A program made the position numbers and the translations under genes. Under the pieces are notes generated by a model that was given only the letters and a program-made list of their open reading frames with translations, did no database searches and was not told the origin of the DNA. A DNA stretch of 27,475 nt from a virus, in IMG/VR virus record IMGVR_UViG_3300014501_000057, positions 1 through 27,475 of that record. The stretch is one strand, 5' to 3'. Positions 8,825 through 15,750 of the stretch are shown here, piece by piece. Each line of letters starts with the position of its first letter. Within the stretch, counting starts at the first letter, position 1.

Positions 8825-8853
8825 CAAGCCGCCTGCGTGAACGCGGCGGCTTG
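8825..8853 (-). other. Intergenic hairpin upstream of tail tube gene
   Basis: CAAGCCGCC and GGCGGCTTG pair, and inside them GCG pairs with CGC, giving a 12-bp stem with one bulged base and a 4-base loop (TTCA on the transcribed strand). It lies in the 86-bp gap between the Pro-rich small gene and the tail tube ribosome binding site. No U-run follows, so it may be an mRNA-stabilising or processing structure rather than an intrinsic terminator. Confidence 0.6.
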
Positions 8854-8891
8854 CGAGGTGAGCTGGGCCCGCTATCGGCGGGCGATGCGGG

Positions 8892-9152
8892 TTACTGGCT
8901 GGTGATGATACGGTCTGGCCCCGACGGGCTCGGTGGCGACGGCGGCACGACGAGCGGCGCCGGCTTCTGCTCGGGCGCGTCGACACGCGGGGGGCCGACG
9001 ACGTCGGGCGGCGCTTCGGCGAACCATGGGTGACGCAGGATCTCTGCGGCGTCGCCATCGGCGACGAGCTGCGCGACGCCGCGCTTGAAGACGACGCCCT
9101 CGATCTCGGCTTCCGAGAGATGCGACTCGTCGGTCATGATGATGGATTTCAC
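8892..9152 (-). CDS. Small Pro-rich protein of the tail module, unknown
   Basis: This 86-residue ORF starts with GTG at 9152, preceded by AGGAGG at four bases, one of the strongest ribosome binding sites in the window. The GGAGG overlaps the stop of the upstream tail terminator gene. The N-terminal half (DESHLSEAEIEGVVFKRGVA) is helical and charged; the C-terminal third is Pro-rich (PAPLVVPPSPPSPSGPD) and probably disordered. Its place between tail terminator and tail tube suggests a minor tail or assembly factor, but I recognise no family. Confidence 0.72.
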   Translation of the reverse strand: MKSIIMTDESHLSEAEIEGVVFKRGVAQLVADGDAAEILRHPWFAEAPPDVVGPPRVDAPEQKPAPLVVPPSPPSPSGPDRIITSQ

Positions 9153-9160
9153 GGAACCTC

Positions 9161-9685
9161 CTAGTACGTCGTGTACGTCGTGGCGAAATACAGCACTTCG
9201 CAGTAGGCCCAAATGTGCTGCTGATCGCCCTCGTTGATCACGGGGTAGAACTGGATGTCGCCCAGACGGCTTTGCGACGCGTTGCCGCCCAGGCCGAAGA
9301 CGTTGGGCTGATTGAGCAGCGCGACCAGACCGTTACCGGCGCCGTCGTCGAGCACGGCCTCGATCGCGGCGAGCGCGTCGTCGAGGTTCGCGATCTTGCC
9401 CGGCGTGTCGCCGACGGGCGCCGTGATCGTCGAGCACGCCGCGAGCGTCAGCTGAAACGTCAGCGAGACCTCTTGCTGACGACCGTTCGCGCCCTGGCCC
9501 TCGGGTTTGGTCGAGATCTTCGGTATCCACACGGCGCACGCGGGCTGCTTGCCGGTTGCGAACTGCGCGCTCTTGCGGACGTCCTGCAGCGTCGCGAGCT
9601 TGCCGCCGACGTGCATCTCGGCTTGGATCGTCGCGACGAGCGAATCACGCATCTGAAACGCGAGCGTGCTGGCCGTTACGCTCAT
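9161..9685 (-). CDS. Tail terminator (gpU-like) protein
   Basis: This 174-residue protein starts at ATG 9685, overlapping the upstream gene's stop as ATGA. Tail terminators cap the growing tube and form the interface to the head. Size, an N-terminal helix followed by alternating beta segments (EVSLTFQLTLAACSTI; QHIWAYCEVLYFATTY) and position directly after the gp10/gpG-like gene and before the tail tube support the call. No catalytic or signal sequence is expected or seen. The assignment is by synteny and fold impression. Confidence 0.68.
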   Translation of the reverse strand: MSVTASTLAFQMRDSLVATIQAEMHVGGKLATLQDVRKSAQFATGKQPACAVWIPKISTKPEGQGANGRQQEVSLTFQLTLAACSTITAPVGDTPGKIANLDDALAAIEAVLDDGAGNGLVALLNQPNVFGLGGNASQSRLGDIQFYPVINEGDQQHIWAYCEVLYFATTYTTY

Positions 9686-10188
9686 TCAGACGCTCCCAGG
9701 CCATTGCCCATAATGTAGTTCTTGAGGATCGAGTTGATCCGCTCGACGGCTTGCTGGTCGATTTCCAGGAAGACGCGCGGCGGAATCGCGCCGACGAGCG
9801 CGCCCTCGTGCTTGAAGAAGCCGGCGCCGCCGAGCATCGCAGCGAGTCGCCCCTCACGGTGCTTCGCCGGTCGGCCGCGTGTGCCGAACTGCAGGTACGG
9901 AGCGTACGAGACGTTCGTGCCGACGACGATCGAGTTGCCCTGGACCGAGGCGACGTTGCCGCCCGCGCCCACCATGAGCGACGCCAGGAGGCGCCCCGTG
10001 CGGTGCAGCAGCGGCGTGTGCGTCTTGTTCGGCGGCCAGCCGGGGCCGCCGGCGTCGATGCGGTCTTGCGCCGACTTCAGGACGACCAAACCGGCGCGCA
10101 GCAGCGCGGGCTGTAGGTTCTGGGTGGCAGCCTTGATCCGACCCAGCCGCGCTTGCAGCTGAGCCATCCCTTCGATGCCGTCGGCCAT
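9682..10188 (-). CDS. Tail completion / virion morphogenesis protein (gpG / HK97 gp10-like)
   Basis: This 168-residue protein shows features of the phage virion morphogenesis family: WPPNKTHTPLLHRTGRLLAS (about residues 51-70), then SYAPYLQFGTRGRPA (about residues 94-108), and IPPRVFLEID near the end. Such proteins join the tail to the connector. ATG 10188 immediately follows the stop of the upstream head-closure gene, and its own stop overlaps the tail terminator start. The Y-x-x-x-x-QFGTR motif is the most diagnostic element. Confidence 0.87.
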   Translation of the reverse strand: MADGIEGMAQLQARLGRIKAATQNLQPALLRAGLVVLKSAQDRIDAGGPGWPPNKTHTPLLHRTGRLLASLMVGAGGNVASVQGNSIVVGTNVSYAPYLQFGTRGRPAKHREGRLAAMLGGAGFFKHEGALVGAIPPRVFLEIDQQAVERINSILKNYIMGNGLGASE

Positions 10189-10551
10189 CTATTTGGCCGA
10201 GTACTTCTGCGGGCCGCGCTTGAGGATCAGATGGAGGTGTGGCGGATACATTGCCCAGTTCGCCGCGAAGACGACGTTGTAGGACACGCCGTTCACGCGA
10301 GCTACGTAGACGGATCCGCCATCGACGATCTCGATCGACGGAAGGTTTCCGTTGACGTCGGGATCGATCATCAGGACGGCGTCGATGATCTGGAGCTGGC
10401 CGGACGGATCCGTGAACGTCTCGCCGCTGCGTGGCTGAAAGTCGGCGTTTCCAGTGTAGACGACATCCTCGGTGAACGTGAGACCGTCGGTCCCGCGTGG
10501 TTGCGAGACGATCGTGACGGCGTCGGTGTCGAAGTCTGACCAGTCGATCAC
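10189..10551 (-). CDS. Head closure / head-tail joining protein
   Basis: This 120-residue protein starts at GTG 10551, two bases after the connector stop. It is probably translated by re-initiation, because its own ribosome binding site is weak. Sequence such as GNADFQPRSGETFTDPSGQL and VYVARVNGVSYNVVF suggests a small beta-barrel of the head-closure type that seals the connector before tail joining. It lies exactly between the connector and the gp10-like gene. Family assigned by size and synteny; moderate confidence. Confidence 0.66.
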   Translation of the reverse strand: MIDWSDFDTDAVTIVSQPRGTDGLTFTEDVVYTGNADFQPRSGETFTDPSGQLQIIDAVLMIDPDVNGNLPSIEIVDGGSVYVARVNGVSYNVVFAANWAMYPPHLHLILKRGPQKYSAK

Positions 10552-10553
10552 GG

Positions 10554-11555
10554 TCAGAGCCCGTTGAACTTCAGCGCCGCGAGCAACGCATCGAGCTGCG
10601 CGTTGAACGTCGAGCGAGTGTTGTCGCGATAGCGAACGGTCTTGCCGCCGGACGTCTGACCTGCCAGGCCCTGGTTCGACTTGTTCTTCATCTCCCACGA
10701 GCGCGACTGGACCAGCAGCTTCTGAGCGGCGCGCAATCCGGCGAAGCGCCCTTGTAGCGGCGCCGCGCTCGTGTCCGTGATCGCTGGCGTCCGGCGCGCG
10801 CCGGACAGCGTGAAGCAGGCCGGCGAGATCGGCGTCGTGCCGTCGATCGTGATGCCCATCAGCCCGTTGGAGATCGCGATCGTCACGATCTCGCCCGCGC
10901 ACTCGCCGTCCAGGTAGACCAGGTAGCGCAGCGCGCCCGGCGCGTTCGTGACGGTCACCGCGATCGCGCCCGGCGTTCCGAGCGTCACGGTCTGCGGCGC
11001 GGACGGTAGACTCTCGCCCGAGTACGTCAGCGCCGAGACCTCGATCGTATGGGCGCCGGAGCTCAGCGGCGTCTGCACGCCGATTAGCGTTGGCGCCGTC
11101 GTGAACGTCGGCGGCGGGACGGCGTAGTTGACGCCGTACGCGCAGGTGACGTCGATCGGGATGCCCAGCGGGAAGAGCGTCGTGAGGCCGATGCCCTGGT
11201 AGGCCAGCGGCGTCATGTTCTGCAGCGTCCCGGCTTCGTAGTCGACCAGCAGCGACTGGGTCGGGACATCGAACCCGACGCCGTCGGGCAGCACGATCTT
11301 GACCTGGCGCACGTAGATGAGCGGATAGGCGCCGACGCTCAGGAAGTTCGATCCGTTGCCGTAGCGGCGCAGCGTCTCTTCGCGCGGCAGAAACGATTGG
11401 CCGATATTCGCGTCGATCTGACCGCTGGTTTCTTCGAGCCAGTCGTTGAGCGTCGCGTCCGAGATCGCCGTACCCGTGCGCGTCGTGAGATCGAGCGTCT
11501 CGTCACCCTTGAGCTGCGCTAGCGTGAGGTAGGACGCCGGCGTTACGAGCAGCAT
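10554..11555 (-). CDS. Head-tail connector (gp6-like adaptor) with inserted Ig-like domain
   Basis: This is a 333-residue protein. Residues 33-52 (DATLNDWLEETSGQIDANIG) are the helical signature of connector proteins that form the ring below the portal. The C-terminal helix plus GGKTVRYRDN resembles the end of adaptor proteins. Residues about 152-242 (TAPTLIGVQTPLSSGAHTI onward) look like an inserted Ig/Fn3-type beta domain, which makes the protein much longer than the common 100-200 residues. ATG 11555 has GAGG six bases upstream. It is followed by head closure and tail completion genes. Confidence 0.75.
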   Translation of the reverse strand: MLLVTPASYLTLAQLKGDETLDLTTRTGTAISDATLNDWLEETSGQIDANIGQSFLPREETLRRYGNGSNFLSVGAYPLIYVRQVKIVLPDGVGFDVPTQSLLVDYEAGTLQNMTPLAYQGIGLTTLFPLGIPIDVTCAYGVNYAVPPPTFTTAPTLIGVQTPLSSGAHTIEVSALTYSGESLPSAPQTVTLGTPGAIAVTVTNAPGALRYLVYLDGECAGEIVTIAISNGLMGITIDGTTPISPACFTLSGARRTPAITDTSAAPLQGRFAGLRAAQKLLVQSRSWEMKNKSNQGLAGQTSGGKTVRYRDNTRSTFNAQLDALLAALKFNGL

Positions 11556-11575
11556 CGTCTACCTCTTTCTGGCGC

Positions 11576-12262
11576 TCAGCGGCGCGCGGCGCGGAGTTGC
11601 TTTTCGGCCTTGGCGGCCTGCGCGGACACGCGTTGATACGACGCCTCTGCGTCTTTGAGCGCGGCCGCGAGCGCTTCGGCACCCGCGTCGGCGACGATGA
11701 CCGGCGTGCCGGCCGCGATCGCGTCGATCGCGAACGCGTCGCCCTCTTCGCCCGCCGTGCGCACCAGGACGTGCGCCTGACGGTAGAGCTCGAGGCGAAC
11801 TTTGGGATCGAGCGCGCTCTCGGTGACGCTCACGCGCGCATCGGTTCCGGTGACTGCTGCGCGCGATGTCGTGACGAACCGCAGTTCGGCTTTCGTGCTG
11901 GCCGGATAGGCGATGCCGAACGCTTCGACGAGCGAGGCGCACGGTTCGGCAACGGTGGCCAGCCCGCGCGACAGGTGCAGCACGACGAACGGCTCGTTGC
12001 CGCGCTGGTACGTGCGACGCTCGAACGGGAAGGCCGCGAGATCGCCCGCCGGCGCTGTAGCGCTTGGGGGCACGGTCGTGACCTTGTTCGCGATTTCTAC
12101 CGTGTCGAGCTCGGTGATGAGCGGTTTCGATCCGCGCAGCAACTCGATGTCGGCCTCGTCGTCGGTCGTGTAGCGGCCGTCCTTGAAGCGCACGGCCGAC
12201 TCGCCGTCGGGCCGCATGATCGAGAGCGCAGGGTAGCGCGACGATGCAAACGTGGTCGCCAT
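11576..12262 (-). CDS. Capsid-associated N-domain fused to a GT-B glycosyltransferase-like C-domain
   Basis: This is a 228-residue protein. Residues 1-50 (FASSRYPALSIMRPDG, VRFKDGRYTTDDEADIELL) resemble a short domain common in phage proteins encoded next to the capsid gene. Residues about 92-200 resemble the donor-binding half of GT-B enzymes: YRQAHVLVRTAGEEGDAFAI, then AIAAGTPVIVAD. The usual E-x7-E motif appears as E172-x7-D180. A full GT-B enzyme would be about 350-400 residues, so the acceptor half is missing. The end is an Ala-rich helix. ATG 12262 has GGGAG five bases upstream. It sits just after the major capsid gene, so a role in decorating or modifying virion proteins is plausible but unproven. 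Confidence 0.75.
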   Translation of the reverse strand: MATTFASSRYPALSIMRPDGESAVRFKDGRYTTDDEADIELLRGSKPLITELDTVEIANKVTTVPPSATAPAGDLAAFPFERRTYQRGNEPFVVLHLSRGLATVAEPCASLVEAFGIAYPASTKAELRFVTTSRAAVTGTDARVSVTESALDPKVRLELYRQAHVLVRTAGEEGDAFAIDAIAAGTPVIVADAGAEALAAALKDAEASYQRVSAQAAKAEKQLRAARR

Positions 12263-12280
12263 GAAATCTCCCGTGATGAG

Positions 12281-12352
12281 CACGCGCAGCGGGAGTCGAA
12301 CCCGCGTCGCCAGCCCAACGGGCCGGCCATCGACCATCGAATGTGTGCACGT
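12281..12352 (-). tRNA. tRNA-Asn(GTT)-like cloverleaf, degenerate
   Basis: A 72-base cloverleaf folds on the minus strand: acceptor ACGTGCA with TGCGCGT (one G-U pair), D arm CATT/GATG with GG in the loop, anticodon stem CCGGC/GCTGG with loop CCGTTGG (anticodon GTT at 12317-12319), four-base variable loop, and a perfect T arm GCGGG-TTCGACT-CCCGC. Against a functional tRNA: base 33 is C rather than T, position 8 is C, A14 is lacking, and no CCA is encoded. It could be a divergent phage tRNA, a remnant, or a tRNA-like mRNA element between the capsid and the next gene. Confidence 0.5.
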
Positions 12353-12360
12353 GACGCGCA

Positions 12361-12392
12361 GCGACGCGGACGACCGAAGTCGCCGGCGTCGC
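12361..12392 (-). terminator. UUCG-loop hairpin downstream of the major capsid gene
   Basis: Starting 16 bases after the capsid stop codon, GCGACGC pairs with GCGTCGC around an inner CC/GG and GAC-TTCG-GTC stem. This gives about 13 base pairs with two bulges, closed by C(UUCG)G, one of the most stable RNA tetraloops. There is no U-run, so it may be an RNA processing/stability element or a partial terminator rather than a strict intrinsic terminator. Confidence 0.5.
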
Positions 12393-12408
12393 TGCGAGAG
12401 GGAGATCC

Positions 12409-13425
12409 CTAGGCGGACAGCCCCGTGATGATCCCGGACTCCTTCTGGTTGCGGTACTCGAGCGTACCCTCCCAGGTGATCATCCGCTCGACGGCCGTCG
12501 CGATACGCGCGAGCGGTTCCGAACGCAGCGGGATGAGGTCGGCGCGCTTGAAGCGCTTCGTCGAGAGCATCAGCGCGCTTGCGGTCGTGGGCGGTGACGC
12601 CTTACCCGAAAGCGCGGCGATCTCGAGCTGCGGCTCCATCGCGACGCTGACTTTGAAGTAACCCGTCTGGTACTCGTCGACCGAGCTGCCGCCGACATAG
12701 CCGGCGGAGTTCGGCGAGATGACCTGGACGATCGGACGGCCCGCGCCGCCGCCGACGAAGCCGTTGACGCAGCCCTTCGTCGGGCTCGTGCACAGGAACA
12801 GGTCCGGGACGGCCGGCGCGTACTGCGCGCGGATGTCGCCGGCCAGCGTCTGCACGACCGGCTCGAAGGCTGCCGCGTTCGAGCGCGCCACGCTCATCGG
12901 CGAACCGGCGACCACGGAGTTGGTCGTGAGCACCTGCACGACGCCGTCGCACTGGCCACCGGCCCATGCTTCGGTGTTGGTGTGGTTGCCGTTGATCAGC
13001 ATCCACTCCATCTCGTTGAACTGCTCTTCGAGTTTGAGCTCGGTGTCGAGGTCGATCGCCTCTTGGATGAGACGCTCGAGCTCGCCGTCGGCCAGCTTGT
13101 AGCCGCCGCCCTGCGTCCAGATCGCGACCTCGGTGTCGGTGACGCGCGCGGTCTGACCGATGCGGCACACGACGTTGGAGAGCTGCGACGGCGCGTTCGT
13201 CTGCGACGTGGGCTTGTTACCCTCGGCGTACGACGAGTTGCCGTGACCGGGCGCGTTGAGCCCGACCTCGTCCCAGTAGTGCGTCTTGCCCTTGGCTTTT
13301 CCGTCGCCGATGGCTTGCAGGAACGGCCGGGGCGGACCGTCCTTGAGGGTGATGGTGTCGGACAGGTCCTTGCGCTCGTAGTTCGCGTCGGTAACGCTGT
13401 CCATGGCCTTGATCGCGTAGTCCAC
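12409..13425 (-). CDS. Major capsid protein (SU10/DUF5309-like, HK97 fold)
   Basis: This is a 338-residue protein. The start DLSDTITLKDGPPRPFLQAI, then THYWDEVGLNAPG, YAEGNKPTSQTNAP and NVVCRIGQTARVTDTEVAIW, followed by a long acidic helix (LIQEAIDLDTELKLEEQFNE) and MLINGNHTN, match the layout of the SU10-type capsid family (Pfam DUF5309). The C-terminal half contains the P-domain-like strands ending with KRADLIPLRSEPLARIATAVER. GTG 13425 has AGGAG six bases upstream; an ATG seven codons later is the alternative. It lies after the prohead protease and scaffold genes, in canonical head-module order. Structured RNA elements flank it on both sides, suggesting mRNA-level control. Confidence 0.88.
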   Translation of the reverse strand: MDYAIKAMDSVTDANYERKDLSDTITLKDGPPRPFLQAIGDGKAKGKTHYWDEVGLNAPGHGNSSYAEGNKPTSQTNAPSQLSNVVCRIGQTARVTDTEVAIWTQGGGYKLADGELERLIQEAIDLDTELKLEEQFNEMEWMLINGNHTNTEAWAGGQCDGVVQVLTTNSVVAGSPMSVARSNAAAFEPVVQTLAGDIRAQYAPAVPDLFLCTSPTKGCVNGFVGGGAGRPIVQVISPNSAGYVGGSSVDEYQTGYFKVSVAMEPQLEIAALSGKASPPTTASALMLSTKRFKRADLIPLRSEPLARIATAVERMITWEGTLEYRNQKESGIITGLSA

Positions 13426-13513
13426 GTGGGACTCCTGAAATCGCGCCCGCGCGGATGCGACCGTGGTCGCGGCTGGCGGGACGCGTTGACGCGCGACTGA
13501 GCGCGCGGATCGA

Positions 13514-13533
13514 GCGGCGCGACGTCGCGCCGC
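13514..13533 (-). repeat. Perfect 20-bp palindrome between scaffold and major capsid genes
   Basis: GCGGCGCGAC is followed directly by its reverse complement GTCGCGCCGC, five bases after the scaffold stop. In RNA it would form a GC stem of about 8 base pairs around a 4-base loop. A second smaller inverted repeat (GCGACC-gt-GGTCGC, 13457-13470) follows before the capsid ribosome binding site. No T-run. Likely an mRNA structure regulating or protecting the capsid message; a dimeric protein site is the alternative. Confidence 0.55.
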
Positions 13534-13538
13534 GTGGG

Positions 13539-14684
13539 CTACGCCGCGGGTGCGACGCTGTGAAGGAGCCTGACCGCCTGCGCGAGGGTCGTGGGCTTCG
13601 TTACCGGCGCGGCTTCGGCAGCCGATTTCGCGGCGTCGACTCGAGCCTGCTGGGCTTCCTTGGGATCTTCGTGACCGCCCGGCGCACTGCGTTCGCGGGA
13701 CGCCTTGAGCGCATCGGCCTCAGCCGTCGTAGCGCGCGCGATCGCGGCGCTCTTCTCTGCTTCCGCCGCGTCGGCGCGCGCGACCGCGTCACCGGCCGTC
13801 TTGACGGCAGCGTCGACGCTGGCTTGCATCGGCTCGACAGCCGACTTCACGGCCGCGTCGATCGACGACTTGAGCGCGGCCGGGTCGAGCGCGGCCGTGA
13901 TCTGTTGCTGCAGCGCCGCGAACGCAGCCGTCAGCTCGTCAACACCGGACTTCGCCGCCGGTGCGGGTTCGGTCACGGGCGCCACGCCCGGCGCTACGGC
14001 GGGCGCTGCCGCCGGCGGATCGACGACGGTCGACTTCGCGCTGTCGTCGGCAGGTTTTTCGAGGAGCTTGCTCGTCGCGGCATGTGCGGTAGCGGCCGCG
14101 TCGACGATCTTGCCAACCGCGTCGTGCGCGGTCTGGATCGACTTCTGATCCTCGGCGCTGTGGCGCTTACCGGCCTTCGTCGCAGTCTCGTCGACCGCGC
14201 TGGCCTTCTCGGCGTAGATCATCGCGACGAGCGTGGCGATCTGCAGGCCGTACTGGTCCAGGATCGCGTCGACGGCTGCGCGGCGCGAGGCGTCGTCGAA
14301 GCCTGGCGCGTTGATGACCTGGCCGATCGCGTACTCCATGTCGTAGAGCACGCCGTACAGGTTCATGCGCGCGGTGTCTTGCATCGCGTCTTGGACGGAC
14401 TCTTCGAGCGAAGCGTCTTTCTTCGCGATCGGTTCGACCGGTGCGGGCGCCGCCGCCGGCGTCGGTTCGGTGGGCTGGCTCTTTCGCGCGACCAGGCCGA
14501 GGCGTTCCAACGCTCCGACCAGCGCGGAGGTGATCGGGTTGTCCACGGGGCCTCCTTTGCACGCGACGATCTCCGCCGCGGGGTTGACCGGCACGTGATT
14601 TTGGCCGGCGTATTGGGCGTAGACGAACGTGATGTTGTCGATGTGCATCTCGTCGACGCGCAGCGGGATGAGGTTATTCTTCAC
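13539..14684 (-). CDS. Head scaffold-like protein, Ala-rich coiled coil, with internal start
   Basis: This is a 381-residue protein starting at GTG 14684, overlapping the protease stop as GTGA, with GAGG four bases upstream. Residues 1-46 (NNLIPLRVDEMHIDNITFVY) are of unknown type but have clean G/C third positions. After a low-complexity Pro/Ala stretch comes a helical region (MNLYGVLYDMEYAIGQVI), a second Pro/Ala linker, and a long Ala-rich coiled coil (ADAAEAEKSAAIARATTAEA). This composition, and its place between prohead protease and capsid, fit an internal scaffold. A second in-frame GTG at 14546 is preceded by AAAGGAGG at four bases, so a 335-residue form is likely also made. No homologous family is recognised. 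Confidence 0.75.
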   Translation of the reverse strand: MKNNLIPLRVDEMHIDNITFVYAQYAGQNHVPVNPAAEIVACKGGPVDNPITSALVGALERLGLVARKSQPTEPTPAAAPAPVEPIAKKDASLEESVQDAMQDTARMNLYGVLYDMEYAIGQVINAPGFDDASRRAAVDAILDQYGLQIATLVAMIYAEKASAVDETATKAGKRHSAEDQKSIQTAHDAVGKIVDAAATAHAATSKLLEKPADDSAKSTVVDPPAAAPAVAPGVAPVTEPAPAAKSGVDELTAAFAALQQQITAALDPAALKSSIDAAVKSAVEPMQASVDAAVKTAGDAVARADAAEAEKSAAIARATTAEADALKASRERSAPGGHEDPKEAQQARVDAAKSAAEAAPVTKPTTLAQAVRLLHSVAPAA

Positions 14685-15109
14685 GTGTCCTCGCTCAATT
14701 TGTATGGGCCGCTCCACGAGAATCCGATGATCTCGCCGCTCTTGGCGGCCTCGTAGACGGCGTAATCGTGCGGTCGAACCGCGACGTAGAGCGCGTTCTC
14801 GTCGGGCATCGGCGCGCCGAACCAGACGCCGACCAGATCGCAATCCAGACCGAGGTCGTGGTTTGCGTCGTAGCCGACGCCGCCCGAGGACTTCATCGCC
14901 AGCTCGTATGCGGCGGCCTTGAGTGCTTCGACGGTGACGCGCTCGTTTTCACGATCGCGCACGTCCGCGACGCATAGCTTGCCGATGATGATGCCGTCGT
15001 CGGCGGCCGCGGTCGCCTTGAACGCGAACTCGGCCTCCGCTGGCGTTGCGGCGCGCGGCGTCGGCGCCAACGCGCTCTTGAGCGCCTGGCGAAGCGTTGT
15101 GGCCGGCAT
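14681..15109 (-). CDS. Prohead protease (XkdF-like)
   Basis: This is a 142-residue protein. After a variable N-terminus, IIIGKLCVADVRDRENERVT, a helix, VGYDANHDLG with H84, GVWFGAP, and SGEIIGFSWSG with S131 reproduce the pattern of XkdF-type phage serine proteases. In these a His and a Ser in a G-F-S motif process the scaffold and capsid during prohead maturation. The ATG at 15109 has GGGAGG four bases upstream. It overlaps the scaffold-like gene by four bases, the usual protease-scaffold-capsid order. The third catalytic residue is not assigned. Confidence 0.78.
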   Translation of the reverse strand: MPATTLRQALKSALAPTPRAATPAEAEFAFKATAAADDGIIIGKLCVADVRDRENERVTVEALKAAAYELAMKSSGGVGYDANHDLGLDCDLVGVWFGAPMPDENALYVAVRPHDYAVYEAAKSGEIIGFSWSGPYKLSEDT

Positions 15110-15122
15110 GCGGCCTCCCGGA

Positions 15123-15569
15123 CTAGGCGGTGAGACCCGCCGCTGCTACCTCGCGCTCGAGGTCGTAGTTGGAATCGAGCGGCGTCGGCGCCGCGTTCTC
15201 GCGGTGCACCATCGCGTGATCGTCGAGCAGGTATCGGCCGTCGGGGCCGATCGCGTCGACGAACGCCTGACGCTCGTGGCCACGTTTGCAGCGGCACTCC
15301 CACGACGACGTGTCCTTCACGACCGAGGTCTGGTGGCCGCAGTCGCGACAGCGCACCGGCGTCCATTCGCGATCGTCGGGCATCAGCGCGGCGTCGCTGC
15401 GGAGCACCTGCGCGAGCGCATCGCGGTAGGCGATCGAGACGTTCTCGGCGGTGATCAGACCGAGACGGTGACGGACTGTCAGACGCGACCGGAACAGCGC
15501 GAGCTCGGCCGTCACCTCGGGCTTGAGGCGCAGGTTGCGCGGCGCGGCGCCGGCGTGGTCGTGGATCAT
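15123..15569 (-). CDS. Zinc-ribbon-like phage protein, unknown
   Basis: This is a 148-residue protein. The N-terminal half is helical and charged (RLKPEVTAELALFRSRLTV). Residues about 74-98 form a treble CRDCGH ... CRCKRGH pattern typical of a zinc ribbon, and the end is acidic. ATG 15569 has a GGAAAG sequence seven bases upstream. It lies between the small membrane protein and the prohead protease. The ribbon suggests nucleic-acid or protein binding, but no function can be assigned. Confidence 0.75.
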   Translation of the reverse strand: MIHDHAGAAPRNLRLKPEVTAELALFRSRLTVRHRLGLITAENVSIAYRDALAQVLRSDAALMPDDREWTPVRCRDCGHQTSVVKDTSSWECRCKRGHERQAFVDAIGPDGRYLLDDHAMVHRENAAPTPLDSNYDLEREVAAAGLTA

Positions 15570-15588
15570 CGATTCACTTTCCGGTGGG

Positions 15589-15750
15589 CTATCCGGGGCT
15601 GATTGGCACGCAGAGATCGGCTGGCCGAGCGAAGACGGCCCGCGGCTGGCCGAACAGCAGCTGCGTCGTCATCGGGCACGCGTAGAGCGTCGCGAGCACG
15701 GTGACGATCGTTAGCGCGACGATTCCGGCGGTGGCCAGCACGTCGCGCAT
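15589..15750 (-). CDS. Small one-helix membrane protein, unknown
   Basis: This 53-residue ORF starts at ATG 15750, sharing one base with the stop of the J-domain-like gene (TGATG), so the two are probably translationally coupled. Residues 4-24 (VLATAGIVALTIVTVLATLY) form a clear transmembrane helix; the remainder (about 29 residues) is short and uncharged apart from two Arg. A holin-like or membrane-anchor role is conceivable, but its place inside the head gene cluster gives no direct support. Confidence 0.62.
   Translation of the reverse strand: MRDVLATAGIVALTIVTVLATLYACPMTTQLLFGQPRAVFARPADLCVPISPG

Noticed and set aside
13455-14756. 433-residue plus-strand ORF
   Set aside because: Antisense to the scaffold-like gene; Arg/Val/Asp-rich shadow with no ribosome binding site.
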